This document shows, in pieces, positions 1 to 9,419 of a stretch of DNA of 64,000 bases (positions are counted from its first letter, which is position 1; every line of letters begins with the position of its first letter). Below the pieces are notes generated by a model. It did no database searches. It saw only the letters and a program-made list of their open reading frames with translations, and was not told the origin of the DNA. The stretch comes from Dasypus novemcinctus. Lineage: Eukaryota > Chordata > Mammalia > Cingulata > Dasypodidae. Where the stretch lies: positions 203,442,726-203,506,725 of the forward strand of contig NC_080673.1 of NCBI RefSeq assembly GCF_030445035.2, read 5' to 3'. The position numbers and the translations under genes are program-made.

Positions 1-285
1 GCCCCCATCGGTGCCCTGTTCGTCCCCGTCCGTGCCCTGTGCGTTCCTCCATCCATGCCCGGTCCCCTCCCCTACTCCACCCCCACCCCCGTCGGGGCCC
101 GGTGCTTGTCCAGGTCCTGTGAGCCCCTCATCCGTGCCGGTTGCCCTCCGCCAAAGGGCCCCGGAGCCTCCATCGTAGCCTGTGCGCCCCCATCGGTACC
201 CTGTGCGTCCCGTCCGTCGCCTGTGAGCCCCCGTCGGTGCCTTGTGCGCTCCCTTCCGTGCCCTGTGCGCCCGCGCCGGCCTTTC
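1..285. repeat. 21-bp GC-rich minisatellite
   Basis: Degenerate tandem units of about 21 bp with a core like TGCGCCCCCATCGGTGCCCTG repeat from the first base of the window and again clearly from about 180 to 275. The middle (75-180) is more diverged. The array is CpG-rich and probably continues left of the window. Open frames across it are repeat translations, not genes. Confidence 0.75.
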
Positions 286-1180
286 GGGGATAAGTGCGGC
301 CACCCCGCGCTCCGGCGCCTCCTGGAATAATCGGCGTGGGGGGGTCAGAAAGTGGTCCTGTTGGCTGCCGAGTCCGCGGATCTACAACAGCACTGGGCTC
401 ACAACACCCCGCGTCGGTCAGAGGAAAGACAGGGCAGGCTCAGGGGGACAAAGTATTCAAAATGGCAATCACCGACAGCGGTGAGGAGGTTAGGCTGGTC
501 TCCTGTGGTGGAGCAGGGCCCAGGAGAAGAGAACCCTGGCGGTGGTTCAGCGGTACCTGTTTTATTTATTAAAACAAAACAAAAATGCAGGAAACAAATG
601 TGACTAAATGTTAGCAGTTTTGACATTGAATCGTGGGAAAACGGGAGCTTGTTTTTGTACTTCTATCTTCAGTTTTCTGAAAATAAACAATAACAAAATA
701 ACAACAGCACTTCTGAAAACTTTTGGGACTCAGCTGTACTGCATGAATTCAAAAGTTTTCAGTGCTCCGGTGTCTTGAACAGCTGCTGTCCCTCCAGCCA
801 CAATCCCAGGGTTAGAGCTCTGGTCTCCCCAAGTCCTGAGGGCGGGCCTCTGTGCTGGGGGCTCCCAGTGGAGACCTGCCAGCTGCAGAGCCCAAGCCCC
901 TGTGCCTTGGCTCTGCTTCACCACCTTTCATTAACTGCTGTTGGCTGAAGACCTACTGTGCACCAGGCACTGTGCCACGCACAGAGGAAGGCAGCCGGTC
1001 AAATCCAAAATGTGGGCTCTTCTGCAGGACAAGTGATCTGGTTTCCTAGTGAATTAAGGGCCTGGGGTGGGGTAGGGGGGATGAAGTGGGACTGCTAGAG
1101 AATAAAAGAGCTTAAAAGACAACAGAATTGAACGGCTCTTATTTGGATGGTGATAGAAGAAACCAGAGGTAGGAAGATAC
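286..1180. other. No gene seen; short L2-like piece
   Basis: GC-rich flank of the minisatellite passing into AT-rich DNA near 560-720. A short stretch near 925-1000 (context CTACTGTGCACCAGGCACTGTG) resembles the old L2 LINE. Nothing else recognisable. Confidence 0.4.
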
Positions 1181-1184
1181 TTGT

Positions 1185-1513
1185 GTTGGGAGCCATCCAA
1201 GTGTCCATCAGTGGAAGGATGGATGAACAAAACGGGGTCTCTCTGTACCGTGGAATATTATTCAGCCACAAAGGGGAATGAAGTTCTGATACGTGCTACT
1301 ACAGGCATGGAATTTGAAATCATTATGCTCAATGACATAAGCCAGACACAAAAGAACAAATATCGAATGATTCCACTGATGTAAAATATTTAGAATTGGC
1401 AAATTCACAGACACAGGAAGTAGAATAGAGTCTACTGGGGCTGGACGGAGGTGAGAACAGGAAGTTTCCATTTGGGGTGATGAAATTTTCTGGAATAGTG
1501 GTGTTGGTTGTAC
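1185..1513 (+). mobile_element. L1 LINE 3'-end fragment
   Basis: The stretch reads like the end of L1 ORF2 and the adjoining 3' UTR: it contains the typical GGAATATTATTCAGCCACAA and CAATGACATAAGCCAGACAC blocks followed by a TTTGGGGTGATGAAA block. The translated frame ends shortly after 1380. It stops abruptly at 1513, where LTR-like sequence begins. 5' truncated and non-functional. Confidence 0.8.
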
Positions 1514-1825
1514 TGAAGCAAACCCCGCAGGGGTCCCTCTGGGGTCTTGCCCAGAGCAGGTGAATTGGAGCTCACACCTGGACGGTGGTGAGAGCAGGTT
1601 TATTAACCCTGGCGGAAGGACAGGAGACGGGGTGTCTCAAATCTGCCTTCCTGGGAGCAGGGGTTTTTATGGCTTTAGACAGGAGAGTAGAGTGGTTGTC
1701 CTCATCACGGCAAGTGCACAGAAGGGTGCAACACATGCAGCTGCCTGGAGAGGGGGAGCCCATGGCCCGCCGCCCGGGAGGATTAGCTGCAGCCCCCAGG
1801 CCTGGGCCTTTGGGAAGGAGGAGAA
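1514..1825 (-). mobile_element. LTR-like fragment (endogenous retrovirus)
   Basis: Read on the minus strand, this has a TATA-like CCATAAAAACC near 1665-1675, an AATAAA poly(A) signal at 1604-1599, and about 85 bp of R/U5-like sequence ending in CA at 1514. That is the layout of a retroviral LTR. The upstream (U3) boundary cannot be fixed because the ETF1 pseudogene begins near 1829. No internal viral genes are present. Confidence 0.4.
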
Positions 1826-1828
1826 GGG

Positions 1829-3499
1829 AATGTGGAGCTCTGAATCTGGAAGATCCTGAAGCCCTGTGAGTTGGGAGGTGCCTGCGGCAATGGCACAGCA
1901 TGATTTTGTTGGTGGTTCCTCCCACAGACCAGGTTTCAGGAGTGGCAACAACGTCAGCAGATGAGTTTGGAGCTGCACCCAACACTAAGGACTTGAAGTC
2001 TCGGGGAGACCGCCTTGCAGCCCCGGGAGCCATCACAGCTGGACGACAAAGCCTCCACCTGACAGTGCCTCCAAGGCGCCTGTGGTTTCCTGGGGGACAG
2101 AGAAGGAAATTGCTGCCGGTGGCGGGTTCCCAGGTTCTTGGCCATGTAACAGAAAATAATTCAAGGATGGAGGAGAAAGTGCACACCCAAGATGGGTGCC
2201 CGAGACGGGTGCGGCGTGCTAGGGGAGATGCGTGCCCGGCTGGCGGCCTTGGCTGAGGATGGCCTCCCCTCCTGGAGACGAAGCCTTGGCAGTTAGCGCG
2301 TCCTCATCGGTTCTGAGAGTGCAGAAGGGCTGGCAGCACAACATTTTAATTGGTTCTGAGTGCCACGCTGAGGGATCGGGGAGGGGGACGAATGGGCTTC
2401 CAGTTATCTGTTCCTTCAGGCCTTGGCTGTTGACACCTCCCTTGTTGGTGGGACTTTCCACCACTGGACAGGCAAAGACGGGCACCTGGGAGCATGGGTT
2501 TTGCACGGAACGGCCTGTTTTGCCCTCGTTTCCCCTGTGCTTTCCTACAGCACCCTCTCTCAGTCCCTGTTCCAGCCTGCCTCAAAAGGAAAAGAAAGTC
2601 AATGTTGAGTTTGCGCCTTTCAGACTAATGAATACGTCATTACACTTGCACGCCGCTGACAATTCCACGCAGAGGCTCCTGCAGCGCTGCTCTCCCGGAT
2701 GAAGCTGCTTTGGCCTTCAGCGTCGTGCATGGTGGTGGAGCGCTTTTTGGTGCAGTCTGGGGAAGCACTGAAGTCCCACACAGATTCACTGTGACTCTCC
2801 CGAAGAAACACAGCAGAGGAGGTCCATCTGCCCTGCATTTTGCTCGTTTAAGAAGGGGAAAACAACGTAAAACTATGTTGGGAAAGTAGCTGACACTCCT
2901 GTGCAGCTGTTTATTTCTGGGGACAAAGTGGATGTGGCTGGTCTCGTTTTAGCTGGATTAGCTGACTCAAAACTGAACGAAGCCCATCTGATCTGTTTGA
3001 TGAGAGGTTGCAATCAAAAGCTTTAAAATCAGTTGCTATTTCCTGTGGTGGTAAAAATGGATTCACCCAAGCTAGTGAGTTATCTACTGAAATGAGCCAG
3101 GACATGGGGCAAGTGCTGTTGTGGAGTTGAAGATAAACCAGAGGCTTTGGAAATGGGAGTGATAGAGGTTCTAATAGTCTGTGAAAATCTGGATGTAATG
3201 AGATATGTTCTTCATTGCCAAGGCACAGAAGAAGAGAAAATTCTCTTAACTCCAGATCAAGAGAAGGATAAATCTAATTTCACAGACAAAGAGGCAGGAC
3301 AGGAACACGAGCTGACTAGCATGCCCCTGCTCAAATGGTTTTGTTAATAACTATAAAAATTCACAGCTACACTGGATAACTGGAAAGCATCCTAGTTCTC
3401 ACGATTTGGTGGAACTGGAGGTATCTTGTGGTACCAAGTAGGATACCAGGGAATGGAACACCAAGGAGGAGACAATGAATTTTTTTACCTTGCCCAGTA
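1829..3499 (+). pseudogene. ETF1: Processed pseudogene of eRF1 (translation termination factor)
   Basis: Conceptual translation in shifting frames follows eRF1 nearly end to end: the N-terminal region around PPTDQVSGVA..ADEFGA..GAIT (1899-2040), KEKKVNVEFAPFRLMNTSL (2588-2645), a middle domain (2700-2860), [13 protein letters not shown] and [18 protein letters not shown] (3147-3347), and a C-terminal block near 3460-3490. No introns interrupt it, which points to a retrocopy. It is dead: the catalytic GGQ tripeptide is GGP near 2813-2821, there is an in-frame stop near 2888, roughly 20 codons are missing near 3090, and frameshifts are frequent. An LTR insertion at 2111-2584 splits it. eRF1 normally recognises stop codons in the ribosome A site and triggers peptide release. 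The start codon region is not clearly preserved. An A-run at 4304-4318 may be its retrotransposition tail, which would make 3500-4303 a 3' UTR remnant. Confidence 0.9.
2111..2584 (-). mobile_element. Solo LTR inside the ETF1 pseudogene
   Basis: The ETF1 homology is interrupted exactly between the GAAGGAAA and GGAAAAGAAAGTC blocks. The 474 bp insert begins with TG and ends with CA, as LTRs do. Flanking 4-bp duplications are AAAT (2107-2110) and AAAG (2585-2588), identical apart from one base. On the minus strand an ATTAAA signal lies near 2350 and the end resembles an ERV1-class U5 (context GGCCAAGAACCTGGGAACCC). No viral genes remain. Confidence 0.65.
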
Positions 3500-5065
3500 A
3501 ACCGTGTCGCCCCCTCCGGTATCCAACTGAGCAAACCTGTGGTGGAATCCAAAATGACCCCTGCCTTATGACTGGAACACTTCCAGAACTTAATCCATAG
3601 GATAAGCGTAGGATAGCGAAACGAAAATGAAACAAAACTAGACCCTACCCTAGGCTTTGGTTTGCCATGATGTCAGCACAGCAGCCACAACTAAATTCCT
3701 AAATTCCACTTGGGACTAATTTTACAAGGAATACCAGGTTTTACTTAATAATGAAATCTGTTGCTCTCATATATTAGGGGGAAAATGATTTTTTTAAAAC
3801 TTCAAACATAGAAGCAGAAAGACGTTACATGCTATAAACCTTCAAAAATTAATAGAAGTGAGATCATACTGGCTGGCTTCTTATTTTGATTGGAGAAAAA
3901 TTAAATGGTTGCATTTCACAGTGACCCATTTAGGTGGCATTTTCATTTTAGAGTGGGAAGAAATGCATGTGGTGAAATGTTGGAACCATTTCTCTCTTGG
4001 TCTCTGTTAATGTTGAAAGGAACAATTTCAACTTGACTTCTCACACCTCGTCTCCCCCTGCAAACTGTCAGTCTCAAGGATACAAAGTGCATTTGCCAAG
4101 TAAAATAACTAGAGATCTGGGCCAGCACACTTTTTCCTTCTATCTGCTTTGCAGATGCCTTCGTGCCCACAGGCTGGGTCCTCAGCATCTGTTTGACATG
4201 GGTTCCCATCATCTTAGCCTTCTAGAAGCCAATTTGGGATGGGCACGATGGGGCTTCTGTACTTTTGCTGGGATTTTTAAGAAAACATGCAATTTAAGCA
4301 GAAGCAAAAAAAAAAAAAAGTAAAAGTTTATTTAATTTTGCTTGGGTCTACCTTTGGTAAAAAGGGAGGTTGTCATGATTCCCTTGTATTGGATGGTGTG
4401 AGATTATGTGAGTGTTTTGATCTTAGAAAATGAACTGCAAGGTTTTTCACAGCAACGACGGCTGAGCCCTGTGACTGTGCAGGTAATTACAAAGCCCTGG
4501 TCCCTGGTGGTGTTGCAGTGTCTGTTTCAATACGGGACATACAAGCACCTCTCATGAGAGATTATGGCAGGGCGGTGGGAAGGCAGGGCCGGGGAGGGAT
4601 GGGACACAGCTTCTGGCACCGAGGACTTAACACTGTTGGATCCAAAAGGGGCCTGAAAACCTGAAGCTTATGCTTCATGGCCAGGCTTTAAATTGGACTT
4701 GAACTCAGCTGGCATGCAAGGTCATGGCATGCCCGAGATGGTGACAGTGAACAAAGTGTACAGGATGTGCCCAAGGCAGCAGTGGAAAAGCATACCAAAT
4801 GGACTTCAAAGGACCAAAGGTTAAAAAAGTCAACTGCTATCACCCCCACACCGACTAGGGTAGTGGGGTGTATTTGGTTTTCAAATCGGGTACTTTTAAC
4901 ATGTTAGTGCCCGACTGCTCTTTCTTCACTGAGTTTTGACTCTGTCACTCTCACTCGTGGCCGTATTGGCCTGAACCAGCTTGTTCCCAGGTTACAGACC
5001 TGCTGTCATTCCAGTAATCCTGTTTCACTTGAAGGACGGGAGTCTGTCTTAAGATGCAAAGCTTC
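3500..5065. other. Possible ETF1 3' UTR remnant, then unassigned
   Basis: 3500-4303 follows directly on the ETF1 homology and ends in an A-run (4304-4318), so it may be the retrocopied 3' UTR; I could not confirm this from memory. No clear AATAAA precedes the A-run. 4320-5054 is unassigned single-copy-looking DNA without a supported gene. Confidence 0.35.
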
Positions 5066-5480
5066 AGGAAGTGGACTTGGCCCAGTGGTTAGGGCATCCG
5101 TCTACCATATGGGAGGTCCGCAGTTCAAACCCCGGGCCTCCCTGACCCGTGTGGAGCTGATGTGTGCGAGGAGTGCCATGCAACACAGGGATGTCTCCAC
5201 ATAGGGGAGTCCCATGTGCAAGGAGTGCACCCCATAAGGAGATCCGCCCAGCGCGAAAGAAAGTTTAGCCTGCCCAGGAGTAGCACCGCCCACACGGAGA
5301 GCTGACACAGCAAGATGACGCAACAAAAAGAAACAGATTGCCATGCGGCCGACAACAATAGAAGTGGACAAAGAAGAACACGCAGCAAATGGACACAGAG
5401 AACAGACAACTGGGGCGGGGGAGGGAGGAACGGGGGGGGGGGGGAGAAATAAATAAATAAGTAAATCTTTTTTTAAAAAA
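5066..5480 (+). mobile_element. DAS SINE, class with TGGCCCAGTGGTTAGGGC head
   Basis: tRNA-derived head with A box (TGGCCCAGTGG, about 5078) and B box (GTTCAAACCCC, about 5122), the standard DAS body, and an AAATAAATAA tail. A near-perfect target duplication TGCAAAGC(T/G)TC flanks it (5055-5065 and 5481-5491). Confidence 0.93.
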
Positions 5481-5540
5481 TGCAAAGCGTCTAGTTCTCA
5501 CCCTGTATTTTGTTGTCCAAATGACTGTCCTTGAGGAGCC

Positions 5541-5823
5541 CCAAGTACCCCGTACGCCTGTCGAGACTGAGGTGGATGTTTTTTATCTCCCCGTACTCGG
5601 TGAATTTGTCATGGATGTCTTCTTCGGTGGCTTCCTCATGGACTCCAGTGACAAAGAGAATCCAACCTTCCACAGAGCGCTGTGGTCCGGGCTCATCGCC
5701 ATCCTGCTCCACGCTGTCATAATCCTCACGCATGTGCGCTCGGGACCCTTCTTCAGAGCCAAAACCGCGACCCTTCCGTTTCTTCACTTTTTCTTTCAGT
5801 TCTTGGATGCTCTCTGGAGCCCC
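5541..5823 (-). pseudogene. RBM8A: Partial retro-derived copy of RBM8A (Y14)
   Basis: The minus-strand frame covers about 90 residues of Y14, from the ESI..LKEK block through [34 protein letters not shown] and the first half of the RRM ([30 protein letters not shown]), ending at DRRTGYL. Only a handful of residues differ from the human protein and the frame is open, so the copy is fairly young or constrained. Y14 pairs with MAGOH in the exon junction complex. The start codon, the rest of the RRM and the RS-like tail are missing, so it cannot make Y14. Immediately upstream (minus strand) is a pyrimidine tract ending TTCTTCAG, like a splice acceptor, which suggests part of an intron was copied too. 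A SINE begins about 130 bp further upstream. Confidence 0.88.
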
Positions 5824-5948
5824 TGAAGAAAAAGGAATGAGTAACAAAGGCAAAAGCCATTTGTAAGAATTGTCTCTTTCCCAAGACACTGTGTGAACAC
5901 AGACCCCACCGCCTTCAGTCCCAGTCCTAGTCCCAGTTCCTTCCGCTA

Positions 5949-6382
5949 TATATATATTTTTTAAGATTTTATTTTTATTTATTTCTTTCCACTTCCTTAC
6001 CACCACCCCCCGCCCCAGTTGTCTGTTCTCTGTGTCCATTTGCTGTGTGTTTTTTTTGTCTGCTTCTGTTGTTGTCAGTGGCATGGGAATCTGTGTTTCT
6101 GTTTGTTGCATCATCTTGTGTGTCAGCTCTCCATATGTGTGGTGCCATTCCTGGGCAGGCTGCACTTTCTTTCGCGCTGGGCAGCTCTCCTTACGGGGCG
6201 CACTCCTTGCACGTGGGGCTTCCCTTCGTGGGGGACATCCCTGCATGGCATGGCACTCCGTGTGCACATCAGCACTGCGCATGGGCCAGCTCCACCTGGG
6301 TCACGGAGGCCCGGGGGTTGAACCGCGGACCTCCCATGTGGTAGACGGATGCCCTAACCACTGGGCCAAGTCTGTTTTCCTA
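5949..6382 (-). mobile_element. DAS SINE (TGGCCCAGTGG class)
   Basis: Reverse-complement DAS: T-rich start at 5949, DAS body, and a tRNA-like head ending near 6380 (minus-strand head reads CTTGGCCCAGTGGTTAGGGC). B box lies near 6318-6330. All frames here are SINE translations. Confidence 0.92.
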
Positions 6383-6433
6383 CAAATATTAATACAAACA
6401 TAAATAAGGGATGAAAAACATACCCTTTGCATT

Positions 6434-7209
6434 CTTTTTTTTAAAAAAGATTTATTTATTTCTCTCCCTCCCCCCTCCCCCCTACTGTCTGATCTATGTG
6501 TCCATTTGCTGTGTGTTCTTCTACGTCTGCTTGCATTATCCAGCGGCACTGGGAAACAGTCTCTTTTTTTTTAAAGATTTATTTTTATGCATTTCTCTCC
6601 CCTTCTCCCCTTCAGTTGTCTGCTCTCTGTGTCCATTCGCTGTGTGTTCTTCTGTGTCTGCTTGTCTTCTTGTCAGTGGCACCAGGAATCTGTGTCTCTT
6701 TTTTGTGGAGTCATCTTGCTATGTCATCTCTCTGTGTGTGCAGCGCCATTCCTGGGCAGGCTGCACTTTTTTTGCACAGGGCGGCTCTCCTTACGGGGTG
6801 CACTCCTTGCGTGTGGGGTTCCCCTATGCAGGAGACACCCCTGCATGGCAAGGCACTCCTTGTGTGCATCAGCACTGGGCATGGGCCAGCTCATTACACA
6901 GGTCAGGAGCCCTGGGTTTGAACCCTGGGCCTCCCATGTGGTAGGCGGATGCTCTATCCATTGAGCCAAGTCCGCTTCCCCAGTCTCTTTTTTGTTGCGT
7001 CATCTTGCTGCGTCAGCTCTCTGTGTGGGTGGCACCTCTCCTGGGCGGGCTGCGTTTTCTTCATGCAGGGCGGCTCTCCTTGTGGGGCGCACACCTTGTG
7101 TGCGGCAGCGCTGCGCGTGGGCCAGCTCATCACACGGGTCAGGAGGCCCTGGGGATTGAACCCTGGACCCTCCATGGATGGATGCTCTGTCAGATGAACT
7201 GCTTCCACT
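6434..7209 (-). mobile_element. DAS SINE split by a second DAS SINE
   Basis: The outer element is 6434-6570 plus 6994-7209. Its body is continuous once the inner SINE (6571-6980) and one copy of the duplication are removed: sequence up to GGGAAACAGTCTCTTTTT rejoins TTTTTTGTTGCGTCATC. Confidence 0.88.
6571..6980 (-). mobile_element. DAS SINE nested in another DAS SINE
   Basis: Complete reverse-oriented SINE (T-rich start, head with minus-strand TGGCTCAATGGATAGAGC near 6950-6967). It is flanked by a 13-bp perfect duplication, CAGTCTCTTTTTT, at 6557-6569 and 6981-6993. Confidence 0.92.
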
Positions 7210-7284
7210 TGCCCCTTTGCATTCCTATACCCTTTGCAGAGAGAGCGTAAGCAGTGAAGTCTTGGTGTTATACAGAAATGGAGA

Positions 7285-7375
7285 AGAGTATACACTGATT
7301 TTAACAATTTTAAAAAATGTTAAAATGGCAAATTGTATGCTATACATACTTTACCTCAATTTAAAAAAAAGATAT
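7285..7375 (+). mobile_element. L1 3'-terminal fragment
   Basis: Contains the L1 3' UTR signature TTAAAATGGCAAATTGTATG followed by an A-rich end. Short and non-coding. Downstream 7440-7680 is AT-rich and may belong to an older L1 3' end. Confidence 0.6.
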
Positions 7376-7694
7376 TAGATGGTTGGGGACAGTAAAATAT
7401 AAACTGATTATTAGATGATAATAAGGAGTAACTGATACTTTGGTTGGGGGTGATATGGGCCTGGTGGTTATGTAAAAATGTCCTAATCATTTAGAGATGC
7501 ACACTAAGTATTTACAGTGAATCGCCACGGTTTCTGGAATTTGCTTTATGAATATCCAACCTTTTTTTTTTTTAAGTGGGGGCAGGAGAAACCACCACCC
7601 AAATGCTGGTAACTGTTGAAGTGGAGTGGGTACTGTGGGAATTATGCCTATTTTATCCTTGTAAATGTTTGAAGCCTTCTGTAATAACATTTTT

Positions 7695-7922
7695 TTTTTC
7701 AAATTCTACTCAATTTATTCATTTTAAAAATTTTACATTAAAAAAATATGAGGTCCCCATTCACCCCCACCGCCCCCACCCCACCACTCCCCCCACAGTA
7801 ACACTCTCCCCCATCATCATGACACATCCATTGCGTCTGGTGAGTACATCTCTGGGCATCGCTGCACCCCATGGCCTGTGGTCCACACCATAGCCCACAC
7901 TCTCCCACGTTCCATCCAGTGA
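7695..7922 (-). mobile_element. 'gaggtcc' family retroelement, 5' truncated
   Basis: Copy of the family with the motif ATATGAGGTCCCCATTCA (minus-strand A-rich tail on the left). A 14-bp duplication, GTAATAACATTTTT, flanks it (7681-7694 and 7923-7936), showing L1-type target-primed insertion and 5' truncation. Confidence 0.88.
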
Positions 7923-7936
7923 GTAATAACATTTTT

Positions 7937-8035
7937 AAAATGCCTCCGTTGTCTGTGACATCGGGCAAGTCACTTAACTGCTCTGCACCTCCGTTGGCTC
8001 ACCTGTAAGATGGGGGTCCCGTCATCAACCTCACA
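7937..8035 (+). repeat. MIR SINE fragment
   Basis: Contains the MIR core region order: GGGCAAGTCACTTAACTGCTCTG, a CCTC..CTCACCTGTAAGATGGGG block, then loss of similarity. Ancient, shared by all mammals. Confidence 0.75.
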
Positions 8036-8129
8036 GGCAGAAGACTAGGGATGGAAAGTTTCTTTCCTTCCTCTTGGGGACTTTGGGATCAGGATGTCCT
8101 GCCCCGGCCAGCTCACAGCGCAGCCTGGG

Positions 8130-8700
8130 AGACGACGAACACAGAGGCATGGCACGGCCGCCGTGACCGAGCAGGCACGGAAGGTCCCGGTGGCGACGCC
8201 CCGTTGGGGACCCTGAGCCCGGGGGTGCCGCCGCCCCGAGGGCCGCCCGGATCCGCCTGCGGGAAGGCGGGCTCCCTCCCGGCGCGGCGGGCGGCTGCTG
8301 CCACCTCGTGGCCGGCGGCGGGCGCGCCGAGGTCCCCGCGCCTGCGGCCCCGCGCCTGCGCCGGCGGGAGGAGGCCGAGAGCGCGTGGAGACGGCGGTGC
8401 CCGCCCCGGGAGGCCCGCGGTGCGTGGGGTGCTGCCCGGTGCTGGGCGCCGCGGGGGCGCTCCGGGGGTGCGCGCGGCGGAGGGGCGAGGCGGCGGCCCC
8501 GGCTCAGCCGTCGTGGGTGCCCGGGGCGAGGTCCCCCGCGGGAACGGCAGGGCTGCCGCGGAGCCGCGCGCCTAACCCAGGGCGTCTGGGCTGCCCCAGC
8601 CGCCGGCGTCAGGACCCGGGCCGGGGCAGCGCGGGACGCAGCGCCCAGCTGGGGGTGTCTGGGGGGGCGGGTTGAATTGCGACGACGGCCCCCCGGGCCT
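8130..8700. promoter_or_regulatory. CpG island (possible promoter)
   Basis: Very GC-rich with dense CpG throughout, in contrast to the AT-rich DNA just to the left. It lacks recognisable repeats. Long open frames on both strands follow from the base composition and match no protein I recognise. Such islands commonly mark transcription starts, but no first exon or splice donor can be assigned with confidence. Confidence 0.6.
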
Positions 8701-9316
8701 TCCGTCAAACGCAGGTCTAGGTGCGCGGGTGCAGCCCTCCAGCAGGGGGCTCCGACGCGGGCATGGTCCCCTGGCCTTGACCTTGGCGAGCCCTTGAACA
8801 GCAGGTACCTGCGCGGGCTGGTCGCAGGAAGGGAAGGGACTGGGCGGCGGGGAGCGCCTGCGGGAGCAGAGGGCCCCGGCTGACCCCCGCCCGGGCCAGG
8901 GGGCCGGGAGCTGCATTTGCCTGGCCCGGGCTCCCAGGAGCAGGCGGAACCCCTGCTTCCCAGGAACGCCCTGCGAGGGCCTCGCCTGGCCTTGGCTTCT
9001 GAGGGCCAGAGAGAAGCCAGCGAGCTCTGCAGTTAGAGCCCCATCGTTGTGCCCCGGCGGGCCCTACGGGAATCCTGCCGGTTTCATTTGACCTCTGCAC
9101 GGGATGGATGGAAGCCTTGGGTTACGTCCCGTTCTCACGCTGGGTTCACGCCCGGCCACTTTTGTTTGCTTATAACACACCCTGAGCCCACCATCCAGAG
9201 GAAGCCAAGGTGCCCAGGTGGGAAGTTTTGCCTGGACGAGGGGAGTCTCTTCCCGGCAGTAGGTTTCTCTCCTCCTTGGCCTCCCCAGCTCCACACCAAA
9301 AAGAACGTTCTCGGTA
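8701..9316. other. GC-rich unique DNA, nothing identified
   Basis: Right shoulder of the CpG island passing into ordinary GC-rich sequence. No repeat or gene recognised. Confidence 0.4.
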
Positions 9317-9327
9317 AGAAAAATAGC

Positions 9328-9408
9328 GGAAAAGCAGTGGTTGAGCGCCGGCTTCCCATGGATGGGGTCCTGCGTTCAGTCCCCGGTACCTCCTGAAAAA
9401 AAAAAAAG
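9328..9408 (+). mobile_element. Short monomeric tRNA-derived SINE
   Basis: An 81-bp element: tRNA-like head (GTGGTTGAGCGCC A-box region, GCGTTCAGTCCCC B-box region), then an A-run. It lacks the long DAS body. A perfect 11-bp duplication, AGAAAAATAGC, flanks it (9317-9327 and 9409-9419), proving it moved as a unit. Confidence 0.82.
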
Positions 9409-9419
9409 AGAAAAATAGC

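Noticed and set aside
1514-2335. A single 822-bp solo LTR with TG/CA ends and a GTAC/GCAC duplication
   Set aside because: The interval contains clear ETF1 coding homology (1829-2110) that continues past 2584, so the ends and the imperfect 4-bp match are coincidental. Two separate LTR-like pieces fit better.
5078-5145. tRNA genes at the SINE heads
   Set aside because: The tRNA-like heads are diverged, joined to the DAS body and repeated many times; they are SINE promoters, not tRNA genes.
5491-6282. A 263-codon RBM8A-containing gene
   Set aside because: Only about 90 codons match Y14. The upstream half is intron-like sequence and a SINE, and the RRM is cut off after TGYL.
8031-8883. Long Arg/Pro/Gly/Ala-rich open frames on both strands
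   Set aside because: CpG-island composition removes stop codons in all frames. No motif, start context or homology supports a protein.
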